Shown here: piece after piece, positions 1 through 8,261 of the stretch | Layout: each line of letters opens with the position of its first letter | How positions within the stretch are numbered: the first letter of the stretch is position 1 | Source: an uncultured candidate division Zixibacteria bacterium | GTDB taxonomy: Bacteria > Zixibacteria > MSB-5A5 > SM1-73 | Assembly (NCBI GenBank): GCA_903908285.1 | Contig: CAIVRH010000029.1 | Span: 1-64,000 of the forward strand | Length of the DNA: 64,000 nt | Direction: 5' to 3' | Translations under genes and position numbers: made by a program | Notes under the pieces: generated by a model | Seen by the model: the letters and a program-made list of their open reading frames with translations, nothing else | What the model was told of the DNA's origin: nothing | Databases searched by the model: none

Positions 1-238
1 CGATGACTTGGATCACCTGGACATCGCTTTTTTTGCCATAATCTGACTCCAATCTGAAAACGTTTCCAGTTTTTCCTCCATTATGCCATATTACTCAACC
101 GATTACCACATTTTTACCAACACGAAACTTCCATTAACCCGTAATTCCTAATAAGTTATTTCCAGTGAAATAGAGAGACCTCTGTAATTGGGCGGGCATG
201 GTTTCAAGCCTTGCCTGCGCGCTTTAAGGGGGAATGAA

Positions 239-3200
239 ATGGCACCAAGGCGTAATGCAATACCCAAAGACATACGAGATAAGTTATTGGTAAATTCAAT
301 GCATCGCTGTTGTCTTTGCCCCGAACACCAAGATATAACCGATTTTCATCATATTATTTTGATAAGCGAAAAAGGACCCAACTCAGAAGACAATCTTATG
401 GTTGTCTGTCCCACTTGTCATGCTAAAATACACAGGATACGAGGTAGATACACTACTGCACAACTCAAGATGTATAAAGAAAGTTGGGTCAAACTTTGTT
501 CCTTGAGGCTTCCAAAGAAGGAAGGGCGAAGGAAAGTACCTAAAATCGAGAAACCAAAACTAAAAACTGCGCATACCCTTTTTATTGACATTGTTGGTTA
601 CTCAAGGCTAAAGGCAGCTAAGCAGATGAAAGCCATAGCTACTCTAAATACGATTGTCCAAGATACAATTGCCGACCTCCCTGACGAGAAGAGACTCATG
701 CTACCTACCGGCGACGGTATGGCAATCGTGTTTCTTGAGAATCCAGAATCTCCTCTACTCACTGCCCGTAGGATAGCCCCAAGGGTAAGGAAGGCAAGAA
801 TTCCCTTGCGAATGGGAATGCATATTGCCCCAGTTTACATGATGAGAGATATAAAACAACAGGAAAATATTGTGGGAGATGGTATCAACCTTGCCCAAAG
901 GGTGATGGACTGCGGGGATGCGGGGCACATCTTAGCGTCTAAGGCAATAGCTGAAGCATTATGTGGGGTAAAAATAGAGTACGATAGATTGTTCCATGAT
1001 CTAGGCAGTTTCCAGGTAAAGCATGGACTGCAGATTAAAATATGTAATGTTTTTGGCAAAGGGTTTGGTAACTCAAAACCACCTCAAAGAATGCCCAAGG
1101 CTAGAGAGACTACCCTACTCCTTCAACCCAGCCTGCACAATCAAACTTCATATGAGCCAAACTTTGTCGGCAGACTTGAAATGCTAAAGACCATTACTGT
1201 GTGGTATAATGATCCAGAGGTTCGCATCGGCGCGTTGATTGGCTGGGGTGGGGTGGGAAAATCTGCCTTGGTCAGGAAATGGTATGATTCGTTAGAGGAA
1301 AACAAGATTCATCCGGATGGCATCTTCTGGTGGGGATTTTATCGGAGTACTTCTCTGGATCAGTTCTTGAATACTCTGTTAAGATACGTCAGTCAGGAGG
1401 AAATAGACCCCGACTCCATAAAAAGCACCTGGGAGAAGACAGAAAAGATAAAGGAGCATATTTCTCAAGGCAAATACTTGATTGTTTTGGACGGGCTTGA
1501 GCAGATGCAAAAATCTGAATCAGGGGATGAGTTTGGAAAGATGTTACATCATGAATGCACGGAACTACTGCGTTATTTAGCATACGCACCAAAAGCGGGA
1601 TTATGTCTGATTACCACTCGCTTTCCTTTGAAGGATTTGGACAATTGGTGTGAGGTTAGTTACAAAACACTGCCAATGGTTAACTTGAGTGTCCCTGATG
1701 CAGTAGTCATGCTTAGAAAACGAGGTGTCAAGGGAGCTAATGAAAACCTGAAAGAGGTTGTGGAAAGATATAAAGGACACGCATTGAGCCTTACTTCAAT
1801 GGCTGGCTATTTGAAAAGATATTATAAAGGTGATATTACACATGCACCAGACATTGAGTTTGTTTTCAGCGAGGAAAAGCGGTTTAGAGATGTGAATAAA
1901 CTTTTACACAGATATGCAGAAAAGATGACGAAGTCGGAACTTGTGTTTTTGAATATCTTCTCGCTATTTCGCAGAGAAGTGACTGAAAGGGAGTTTGATG
2001 GCGTTTTTCGACACAAGATAGAGGGTACAAATTTCAATGATGATTTAGTAAATATGACTGATCTTGACTTCAAAGACTTAGTTCGTGATCTAGTTGAATG
2101 GAGACTTATCTCTTTTAATAAAGAAAAAAGTTCATATACCACAAATCCTCTGATAAAAGCCTATTTCGAGTCCAACTTCGATGAAAAGATGAGAAAGCTC
2201 TGTCATAAACGCATATACCACTACTTTGGTGAAAACGCACTAGAATGGCCTGACACCTTGGAAGAAATGCAACCTTTATTTGAACAGGTTTATCATGGCT
2301 GTGCTGCTGGTCTTCATGATGAAGTTGTTGATAGTGTTTATTGGAAGAAAATATATAGAAAGAATCAATTCTTTATTTATCACACCCTTAATGCCTGGGA
2401 AACTAATCTCTCTCTAGCAAAAACCTTTTTTAATAAAGGTGATCTTTCCCTATTACCTGTTGTTAGCAAAAAGAGTACTCAAAGGTGGCTACTTCATGAA
2501 GCAGGACTGGCACTTCTGCAAACAGGTCGAAGCAAAGAAGCTGAAGAACCCTTGGCTTCTGCCCTGCAAATGGCTATTGTTGAAGAAGACTGGAAAAACG
2601 CGTCTACAGGATATGGAAACTTGGCTGATCTTCAATCCAAGTCTGGTGATATCAAAAATAGCTTGGATAATACGAGAAAGGCGTTAGAAATGGCAGAAAA
2701 GGCTGGTTCTGAAGAAAGAATTGTGAATTCGAAAACCAATCTTGCATATATTCTTTATCTGTCAGGCAAAAGCGAAGAAGCAATGAAATCGTTTCGAGAA
2801 GCAGATGCACTGAAAAGCAAGATTGTAGGGAAACAGCATTCTAGTATTCCTGGAATCTTCTATGTTGATTTTCTTATATCAAACAGAAAAATTGATGAGG
2901 CTTTAGAGCTTACAATGCAAAACCTTAAGTTATGTCAAAATGAAAATTGGCCACAAGATACCTCAAGATGTTACCGCTGTCTGGGAGCAATCGAGAGGAT
3001 TAAAGGAAATCCGAATGAAGCAGAAGTTTATATTCAAAAAGCTATTGAGCATGCCCGCAAGGCTGGTATACCTTATCTTGAAATTGAAGTTCTGTTAGAA
3101 TATGGCAGGCTGTATTTGGATAAAAGAGAAAACAAACACGCTATAAATGCTGGGAAGGAGGTATTAAAAATCTGCCAAAGGACCGGCTTCTTGCTCTATG

Positions 3201-3361
3201 AGCCTGATGCGGAGGTGATTTTAGCTAAAGCATATCTTGCCCAAGAAAATTTTGATCAAGCCAAAACCTTCGCCAATTCCGCCTTATCCAAAGCCCAAAA
3301 AATGAGCTACAAATTGGCAGAGAATGATGCAGCAAATTTGCTTAAAGAGATCAAGAAGTAA
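239..3361 (+). CDS. HNH - class III cyclase-like - STAND ATPase - TPR protein
   Basis: About 1040 residues. Residues ~24-70 form an HNH-type zinc endonuclease region (CxxC, FHH, a conserved Asn, CxxCH). Residues ~110-275 form a class III nucleotidyl cyclase-like domain: FIDIVGYS carries the first metal Asp, TGDG the second, and NLAQR the transition-state Asn and Arg. The purine-selecting Lys position is Leu (LPTGD) and the paired Asp position is Asn, so substrate is unknown. A STAND/NB-ARC ATPase follows (Walker A GWGGVGKS ~335, Walker B LIVLDG ~414), then TPR-like helical repeats ~745-1035. ATG 239 is preferred over an upstream in-frame start at 188 because AAGGGGG lies six bases before it. 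The gene looks AT-richer than its neighbours. The architecture suggests a sensor-effector such as anti-phage defence (inference). No second effector gene is adjacent. Confidence 0.85.
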   Translation: MAPRRNAIPKDIRDKLLVNSMHRCCLCPEHQDITDFHHIILISEKGPNSEDNLMVVCPTCHAKIHRIRGRYTTAQLKMYKESWVKLCSLRLPKKEGRRKVPKIEKPKLKTAHTLFIDIVGYSRLKAAKQMKAIATLNTIVQDTIADLPDEKRLMLPTGDGMAIVFLENPESPLLTARRIAPRVRKARIPLRMGMHIAPVYMMRDIKQQENIVGDGINLAQRVMDCGDAGHILASKAIAEALCGVKIEYDRLFHDLGSFQVKHGLQIKICNVFGKGFGNSKPPQRMPKARETTLLLQPSLHNQTSYEPNFVGRLEMLKTITVWYNDPEVRIGALIGWGGVGKSALVRKWYDSLEENKIHPDGIFWWGFYRSTSLDQFLNTLLRYVSQEEIDPDSIKSTWEKTEKIKEHISQGKYLIVLDGLEQMQKSESGDEFGKMLHHECTELLRYLAYAPKAGLCLITTRFPLKDLDNWCEVSYKTLPMVNLSVPDAVVMLRKRGVKGANENLKEVVERYKGHALSLTSMAGYLKRYYKGDITHAPDIEFVFSEEKRFRDVNKLLHRYAEKMTKSELVFLNIFSLFRREVTEREFDGVFRHKIEGTNFNDDLVNMTDLDFKDLVRDLVEWRLISFNKEKSSYTTNPLIKAYFESNFDEKMRKLCHKRIYHYFGENALEWPDTLEEMQPLFEQVYHGCAAGLHDEVVDSVYWKKIYRKNQFFIYHTLNAWETNLSLAKTFFNKGDLSLLPVVSKKSTQRWLLHEAGLALLQTGRSKEAEEPLASALQMAIVEEDWKNASTGYGNLADLQSKSGDIKNSLDNTRKALEMAEKAGSEERIVNSKTNLAYILYLSGKSEEAMKSFREADALKSKIVGKQHSSIPGIFYVDFLISNRKIDEALELTMQNLKLCQNENWPQDTSRCYRCLGAIERIKGNPNEAEVYIQKAIEHARKAGIPYLEIEVLLEYGRLYLDKRENKHAINAGKEVLKICQRTGFLLYEPDAEVILAKAYLAQENFDQAKTFANSALSKAQKMSYKLAENDAANLLKEIKK

Positions 3362-3385
3362 ATCGGGTTGCGATCTATTCTATAA

Positions 3386-3500
3386 CCCCCCTTTTGAATT
3401 TCCCCCCTTATCAGGGGGGAAACGCTGGCAAGTCCCCCTGACAAGGGGGACACAGGGGGTTTTATGTTTTATCCCCCTGACAAGGGGGACACAGGGGGTT
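3386..3500. repeat. CCCCCTGACAAGGGGG palindrome cluster, left copies
   Basis: Three G/C-block palindromes (about 3400-3420, 3433-3459, 3473-3499) of the form CCCCCTGACAAGGGGG followed by ACACAGGGGG. The last two are nearly identical. They lie immediately before the DUF559 gene; matching units lie at its 3' end and at 52530-52635. Confidence 0.9.
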
Positions 3501-3512
3501 TTAATAAAAGCC

Positions 3513-3980
3513 ATGAAAACTAAACCACCCAACAAATTCAGCTATCTCCCCTACAAAAGAAAACTGACCGAGTCAGCTCGGAAGAATAGAAAATATCCCA
3601 GTTCGGCAGAAAAGAAAATCTGGTACGAGGTTTTGTGTCGAAAGCAGTTCGAGGGATATAAGTTCACCCGCCAAAAGCCGCTCGGTGGCTATATTGTTGA
3701 TTTTTATTGTTCGAAACTACAATTGGTCATCGAAATAGATGGTGATTCTCATGTAGAGAATGTGGAGTATGATAAAACCAGAACAGAGGTGTTGAGTCAG
3801 CTTGGATTACGAGTTCTTCGATATACTAATCGTGAAGTATGTAATAATATTGAAGGTGTTTATCAGGATTTGATGCAGATTATAACCCCCCCTACCCCCC
3901 TTGTCAGGGGGGCAAAAACTCATCCTCCAAGTCCCCCTGACAAGGGAGATTTAGGGGATTTTCACTTATCCGTTTGCTAA
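3513..3980 (+). CDS. DUF559 family (Vsr/restriction-like) endonuclease
   Basis: About 155 residues with the DUF559 pattern: a basic N-terminus, SSAEKKIWYEVL, KFTRQKPLGGYIVDFYC, VIEIDGDSH and LRVLRYTNREV. The Asp of IVDFYC and the E-x-D of IEIDGD are the expected metal-binding residues of a PD-(D/E)XK/Vsr fold. ATG 3513 starts at the conserved region; the frame is open further upstream but there it only translates the palindromic repeats. The C-terminal ~30 residues (PPTPLVRGAKTHPP and onward) are likewise translated repeat, so the ancestral stop probably lay earlier. The target is unknown. Its tight enclosure by palindromes is reminiscent of an endonuclease that moves or maintains them (inference). 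Confidence 0.85.
   Translation: MKTKPPNKFSYLPYKRKLTESARKNRKYPSSAEKKIWYEVLCRKQFEGYKFTRQKPLGGYIVDFYCSKLQLVIEIDGDSHVENVEYDKTRTEVLSQLGLRVLRYTNREVCNNIEGVYQDLMQIITPPTPLVRGAKTHPPSPPDKGDLGDFHLSVC
3880..3962. repeat. CCCCCTTGTCAGGGGG palindrome cluster, right copies
   Basis: Two more units of the same family as 3386-3500, the first inverted (CCCCCTTGTCAGGGGGG), the second CCCCCTGACAAGGGAG followed by ATTTAGGGGATTTT. They form the 3' coding end of the DUF559 gene. Confidence 0.85.
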
Positions 3981-4031
3981 AGCAAACGGGAATAGAATAA
4001 GAAATCTATTGCAGTTCACTTTAGTGAACTG
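3970..4031. repeat. Two short perfect hairpins
   Basis: Two 9-bp stems with 2-nt loops: CCGTTTGCT/AGCAAACGG (3970-3989, containing the DUF559 stop codon) and CAGTTCACT/AGTGAACTG (4012-4031). Neither is followed by a T-run, so they read as REP-like palindromes rather than intrinsic terminators. Confidence 0.6.
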
Positions 4032-4069
4032 ATACAAGGATAGATAAATTGATCGGCTTTAGCCGCATT

Positions 4070-4170
4070 GGTTTTGCGGTGGACGTTTGTTGCTTTTGCG
4101 GCGGACTGCGGACAATGGACGGCGGTATGCACCATTTGGTGCATACCGGCGGACGTTTCTTCATTCATCA
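4070..4170. repeat. GGAC-rich degenerate intergenic repeat
   Basis: Contains GCGGCGGACTGCGGAC, AATGGACGGCGG and a TGCACC/GGTGCA palindrome. It belongs to the TGGAC/CGGAC family seen at more than ten places in the window. Confidence 0.75.
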
Positions 4171-4233
4171 CTTTTTGATTGACAATCCGGCGACCTTTAA
4201 ATAGTTTAGCAGAAAACGAAAGGAGAAGTAACT

Positions 4234-5469
4234 ATGAAAGCCTTAGTTTTCGGAGGAACCGGAAAAGTAGGCCAGGCAGTGGCATTGGATTTTGCCAAAG
4301 ACAAAGATATTAAGACCGTCGGGATTGTGGGAAGGCATAAAGAAACTTTGGAGAAAACCAAGAAATGGATCGGCAGTGACAAGGTGGTAACGCACGTTCT
4401 CGATATCGCCAACGAGAAGGAGACTAAGGAGCTGATGAAGCAGTATGGGGTGGGTGCCATTGCCCTCCCCGATCGAAGAACCAGCTATAAGGTGATTCAT
4501 GAAGCCGTGGAAGCCGGACTACACATCGTGGACATGCTGGAAGAGTACCACCGCCGGCCCGATGCTTACGAGACTGAGGGATTGGAGCTTCCCAAAGGAA
4601 TGACCTTGAATGAGTATGGCGATTGGATTCATAACACTGCCATCAAAAACGGGGTCACCTTTGTGGATGGAATGGGATTTGCGCCCGGCTTAAGCAACGT
4701 CACCTTGGGAGAGGGAATCAGGAAGATAGATACCGCCGAGGTGGCCATAGCCCGGGTGGGCGGTATCCCCAACAAGGAAGCTGCCAAAAAACATCCTTTA
4801 AGATATATGATCACCTGGGCATTCGACCATGTGTTACGGGAGTACATGATCAAGGTGAATGTGATTAAAAACGGCAAGGTAGTGGAAGTGGATGCCACCA
4901 GCGATCTGGAGACTTTCAGATTCAATCAATTCGGTAAGGACGAGGAGCTGCAGTGCGCGGTCACTCCCGGCATGCCCAGTTTCATCTTTACCCGAACTCA
5001 GTTAAAAGAATTCGCCGAGAAAACCGTCCGCTGGCCCGGGCATTGGCAAGGGGTACAGACCTTAAAGGAGTGTGGATTGCTCGATATCACACCGGTGGAG
5101 CTGAAGGGAAATAAGATAGTGCCGCGAGAGTTCCTGTTGTCTTTGATCACTCCCCGGCTCAAGCCCCGGGAGGGGGATACGGATGTATGCATTATGTACA
5201 ATACCCTCACCGGTAAGAAGGATGGCAAAAATGTGAAGATCGAATACTTCATGTGGGATGAAGCAGATACCAAGAATGGTATTTCCTCCATGGCCCGCGT
5301 TACCGGATTCCCGGTGGCGATCACGGCCAAGATGATTTTGGCAAATAAGATCAAAGAAACAGGCATCGTCCCGCCGGAGGATTGCATAAAAGGAGAATTA
5401 TACTCGGAGTTTATGGAGGAGTTGAAGAAGAGAAATATCAACATCCTGGAGGTCAAGACGATGATCTAA
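4234..5469 (+). CDS. Saccharopine dehydrogenase family protein
   Basis: 411 residues. The N-terminus is a Rossmann fold with the dinucleotide-binding loop VFGGTGKVGQAVA (residues 4-16), followed by a homoserine/saccharopine-dehydrogenase-like C-terminal domain; GFAPGLSNVTLGEG (~150) is typical of this family. It is a cytosolic NAD(P)-linked oxidoreductase by family. The substrate cannot be assigned: saccharopine, carboxynorspermidine and related amino-acid dehydrogenases share the fold, and no lysine or polyamine genes are adjacent. AGGAG lies at about 4220-4224, so ATG 4234 is well supported. A possible TTGACA (4180-4185) lies upstream. It is a single-gene unit closed by the hairpin at 5540. 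Confidence 0.85.
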   Translation: MKALVFGGTGKVGQAVALDFAKDKDIKTVGIVGRHKETLEKTKKWIGSDKVVTHVLDIANEKETKELMKQYGVGAIALPDRRTSYKVIHEAVEAGLHIVDMLEEYHRRPDAYETEGLELPKGMTLNEYGDWIHNTAIKNGVTFVDGMGFAPGLSNVTLGEGIRKIDTAEVAIARVGGIPNKEAAKKHPLRYMITWAFDHVLREYMIKVNVIKNGKVVEVDATSDLETFRFNQFGKDEELQCAVTPGMPSFIFTRTQLKEFAEKTVRWPGHWQGVQTLKECGLLDITPVELKGNKIVPREFLLSLITPRLKPREGDTDVCIMYNTLTGKKDGKNVKIEYFMWDEADTKNGISSMARVTGFPVAITAKMILANKIKETGIVPPEDCIKGELYSEFMEELKKRNINILEVKTMI

Positions 5470-5539
5470 TTCAAGCTGCCAGCCGACTGATCTTCTTACT
5501 TCCGGGTGAAACCCACCCTTGAAGTTCTCAGGATATATA

Positions 5540-5575
5540 ATTGACCCACGTTTTCCCAACGTGGGTCAATTCTTT
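5540..5575 (+). terminator. Intrinsic terminator
   Basis: A perfect 13-bp stem (5540-5552 with 5558-5570), 5-nt loop TTCCC, then TCTTTT. It ends the saccharopine-dehydrogenase-family gene and could also work for the convergent gene. Confidence 0.8.
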
Positions 5576-5589
5576 TGGCTGGTGCTGGT

Positions 5590-5733
5590 TGAGATGTTTT
5601 GCCAATTCACCACGGATACACCGTGAACGGACACCCCCAGACGTGCCCGTCCGGGCGATTAATCCGTTGACGTTTTTGTTTGCTTTTGCGGTGGACTGTG
5701 GACTGCGGACGGCGGACGTTTCTTCATTCATCA
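5590..5733. repeat. GGAC-rich degenerate intergenic repeat
   Basis: Contains CACGGATACACCGTG, GACGTGCCCGTCCGGGCG, TTAATCCGTTGACG and GTGGACTGTGGACTGCGG, the word set shared with the repeats of the phage cassette. It abuts the stop codon of the next minus-strand gene. Confidence 0.75.
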
Positions 5734-7059
5734 TCATTTCCCTTCCGGTATTCCTTTTTCCGACAACATTTTGTTCAACTTGGCAACTGCCGTTCCGTCC
5801 TGGTCATACTTGGATAGATAACTGACGAACTCGTCATAGGTCAGGATTTTACCGCAGAAATTTTCATAAATGTCTCTTATGAATTTATCCCACTTCTCAT
5901 TCCCGATTTGTTTCCGCAACAGATCGATCACATACGGTCCTTTCCCGTAGATGGCGGTTGCTTTTTCCTTGGTATTCGGGAAATCCACGTCCAGGATGGC
6001 AACTTCTTTCTCCGTTCCGGCAATTTTCCTGAAGGCATCTAATCCACCCTGCAGTCCGTTGTTAAAGGCCAAAATTCCTTTGGATTTTTCCACATACCTA
6101 AGCCGCAGGTAATGGGGTAGGGACAGCTGAAGAAACAAAAATCCCTTCCCTTGATATTTGAAAAATACTCCTGCCGCCATCCACTGGCAGGCAACGGAGA
6201 GAAGCAGCTCATCGGAATAACCCTGCTTGATACCAGCCAAAGGCTGCGTCCCGATCATCAAGAGTCCGCTGGCTATGTTGGCTCCCTCCATCCCGGGAAT
6301 CTCGATTAAGGTTAAATTGTTATGGGGATATTCCCCTATAAATCGGCTGTAAAAATTAAACGCGTTGCCGGCTTCGGCGATGATCTGGCTTTGAGCTTCT
6401 TTATCCAAAGAGGAGGAGTATAGAATGATATTCTTACCATCGATCTCCAGGCTGTTCTTCCGGTAGAATTCGGATTCGACGATAACTATGGGCAGTTTGA
6501 ATACCGGAATTTTGCTCTCCCAGGTAAACTTGGACTGTTTTCCCATTTCCTTTTCTTCAATCAAATCTCCTGCGGAAAAAGCCCTATATCCTTTGGGAAC
6601 CGAAACGGTGAGTTTGAAGGGGACGATCTGGTCCAGGATTAGTGGATACCAGCGACTACCGCGATCCAGCATTATCACGTTACCCTCCGATTCCCCTATG
6701 GGTAAAGTATAGTAAAAATCCACCGTCAACTTAGAACTTAACACCAGCTCGGGGGGAATGGTTATATTCAGAGTATCCTTCCCCGCGAATTTGTAAGGCA
6801 AATTCACAGAACCGTTTGATGTCTTCGATTTAATCGCCCCTATTTTGACGCTGGAATTCAAGATCAAATTGAATTCCGTCACTGTATCGATTTTATTTAA
6901 TCCTAATTCAGCTGCCACCTGCAATTCACCCCCCCCCAGATTCAAGCCAGCTTTGATGTCGTAAGAGGTTATCTCCACCGATGGGGTTTGGCAAAAAGCG
7001 CTTTGACCGGATAATAACAGTACCAAAAAAAGCCAGACTCTCAAATTAATCCATCCCAT
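5734..7059 (-). CDS. Secreted M1-peptidase-like protein lacking zinc ligands
   Basis: 441 residues with an N-terminal signal peptide ending near SAFC-Q. An N-terminal beta-rich region (~25-215) and an alpha-helical gluzincin-like region (~225-435) resemble M1 aminopeptidases. Where the family has HExxHxW and the third Glu, this protein has LSVACQW and no matching Glu (KGFLFLQLS), so all zinc ligands appear absent and it is probably not a peptidase. YGKGPYVIDLLRKQIG matches the helix following the active site of M1 enzymes. AGGAGG lies just upstream of the ATG. It is the last gene downstream of hypB but 120 bp away, so operon membership is uncertain. Confidence 0.7.
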   Translation of the reverse strand: MGWINLRVWLFLVLLLSGQSAFCQTPSVEITSYDIKAGLNLGGGELQVAAELGLNKIDTVTEFNLILNSSVKIGAIKSKTSNGSVNLPYKFAGKDTLNITIPPELVLSSKLTVDFYYTLPIGESEGNVIMLDRGSRWYPLILDQIVPFKLTVSVPKGYRAFSAGDLIEEKEMGKQSKFTWESKIPVFKLPIVIVESEFYRKNSLEIDGKNIILYSSSLDKEAQSQIIAEAGNAFNFYSRFIGEYPHNNLTLIEIPGMEGANIASGLLMIGTQPLAGIKQGYSDELLLSVACQWMAAGVFFKYQGKGFLFLQLSLPHYLRLRYVEKSKGILAFNNGLQGGLDAFRKIAGTEKEVAILDVDFPNTKEKATAIYGKGPYVIDLLRKQIGNEKWDKFIRDIYENFCGKILTYDEFVSYLSKYDQDGTAVAKLNKMLSEKGIPEGK

Positions 7060-7182
7060 ATTTTCCTCCTGAGTGGTGTTAAACTTTCTCCATTTATACC
7101 CAAGCCGGATCGAGCCAGAGGAAGCAGAACCACGATCACTTCCCCGGCTGTGTTAACCCATACGGCTGAATCTTTAGAAAAG

Positions 7183-7878
7183 CTATGGCCTGCCGCAAGA
7201 AGCTATTCTCTTTTTTGATTTTGCGTTATATTGCTTTGTCAGCCAATTGATCCAATCACTAAATCCCTCCTCTGTTTTGGCGGAGAGTTTTATCGAAGGG
7301 AGCCGGGGATTGATCTTTTTGGCGTTCCGGGAAAGCAGGCTCAAATCCAGATCCAAAAAAGGCAGCAAATCGACTTTGTTGACCAGCAGCAGGTCGGCAT
7401 TTCTGAAGACCACCGGGTATTTGCTGGGTTTGTCCTCCCCTTCGGTCAAGCTCAAGACGATCACTTTTTTGTGTTCCCCCAGATCGAATTCCGCCGGGCA
7501 GATCAAATTGCCGATGTTCTCGATGAACAAAATGTCCACTTTGGTCAGGTCTATCTTCTCTAAGGCTTTTTTGATCATGTTGGCATCCAGATGACAGGCG
7601 CCGCCAAAGGTCTCCGTGGTTATCTGCACCACCGGGATCTTATATTTAGCCAGTCTTTTGGCATCATTGGAGGTGGCCACGTCCCCTTCGATCACTCCCA
7701 AGCGGTACTTCTTACCCAGCTTTTCTACGGTCTTCTCCAAGACGGTGGTTTTGCCCGCACCCGGTGAGCTCATCAGATTTAAAGTTAATATTCTATTCCG
7801 GTCAAAAATTCTCCTGTTCTCCTGGGCCATGACATCGTTGGCTTCCAAAAGATCAGTCAACACCGTAATCTTTTTCAT
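7183..7878 (-). CDS. hypB: Hydrogenase nickel incorporation GTPase HypB
   Basis: 231 residues. It hydrolyses GTP to drive nickel insertion, with HypA, into the hydrogenase large subunit. Visible: Walker A SSPGAGKT (~38), the metal-site segment GGACHLDA (Cys and His ligands), ENIGNLICPAEFDLGE, and the guanine motif NKVD. It lacks the N-terminal CxxCGC high-affinity nickel site and any His-rich tail, so it is the short HypB form. AGGAGG precedes the ATG. It lies 27 bp after hypA and ends the hypFCDEAB run. Confidence 0.97.
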   Translation of the reverse strand: MKKITVLTDLLEANDVMAQENRRIFDRNRILTLNLMSSPGAGKTTVLEKTVEKLGKKYRLGVIEGDVATSNDAKRLAKYKIPVVQITTETFGGACHLDANMIKKALEKIDLTKVDILFIENIGNLICPAEFDLGEHKKVIVLSLTEGEDKPSKYPVVFRNADLLLVNKVDLLPFLDLDLSLLSRNAKKINPRLPSIKLSAKTEEGFSDWINWLTKQYNAKSKKRIASCGRP

Positions 7879-7905
7879 TTTCCCTCCTGTGCCCGGTCTG
7901 TCCTT

Positions 7906-8250
7906 TTATTTGATTTCAATCGATTCTATGAATAGCTCCCTTCCGGTTTTTATTTCCAATCGGAAAGAACCGCAAAAGGGGCAGGCAAAATCCAGTTTAG
8001 TTAATCTCAAATTCTTCCGGCAATCTTTGCATTTCCCGGTGATGGGAATCGATTTTATATAAAGGGATGCTTTCTGGAGGGGAGTTTCCCGGGAGAGAAT
8101 TTCAAACGACAATCTCAAAGCCTCCGGCTCCACACAGGTGAGCTTCCCGATTTTCAGATGAACCTTTCGCACCTCTGCTTTGGGATCCTGCTCCTTTAAT
8201 TTTTCCTCAATGATTTTAATAATCCCGTCGGCTACCGCCATCTCGTGCAT
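7906..8250 (-). CDS. hypA: Hydrogenase nickel metallochaperone HypA
   Basis: About 114 residues. The start is placed at the Met of MHEM, since the N-terminal Met-His pair forms the nickel site in HypA; AAGGA lies six bases before it. An alternative start six codons upstream would bury that site. The zinc ribbon is CKDC ... CPFC (two CxxC pairs). It delivers nickel with HypB. Eleven bases separate it from the hypE stop codon. Confidence 0.96.
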   Translation of the reverse strand: MHEMAVADGIIKIIEEKLKEQDPKAEVRKVHLKIGKLTCVEPEALRLSFEILSRETPLQKASLYIKSIPITGKCKDCRKNLRLTKLDFACPFCGSFRLEIKTGRELFIESIEIK

Positions 8251-8261
8251 GATCATTCCTT

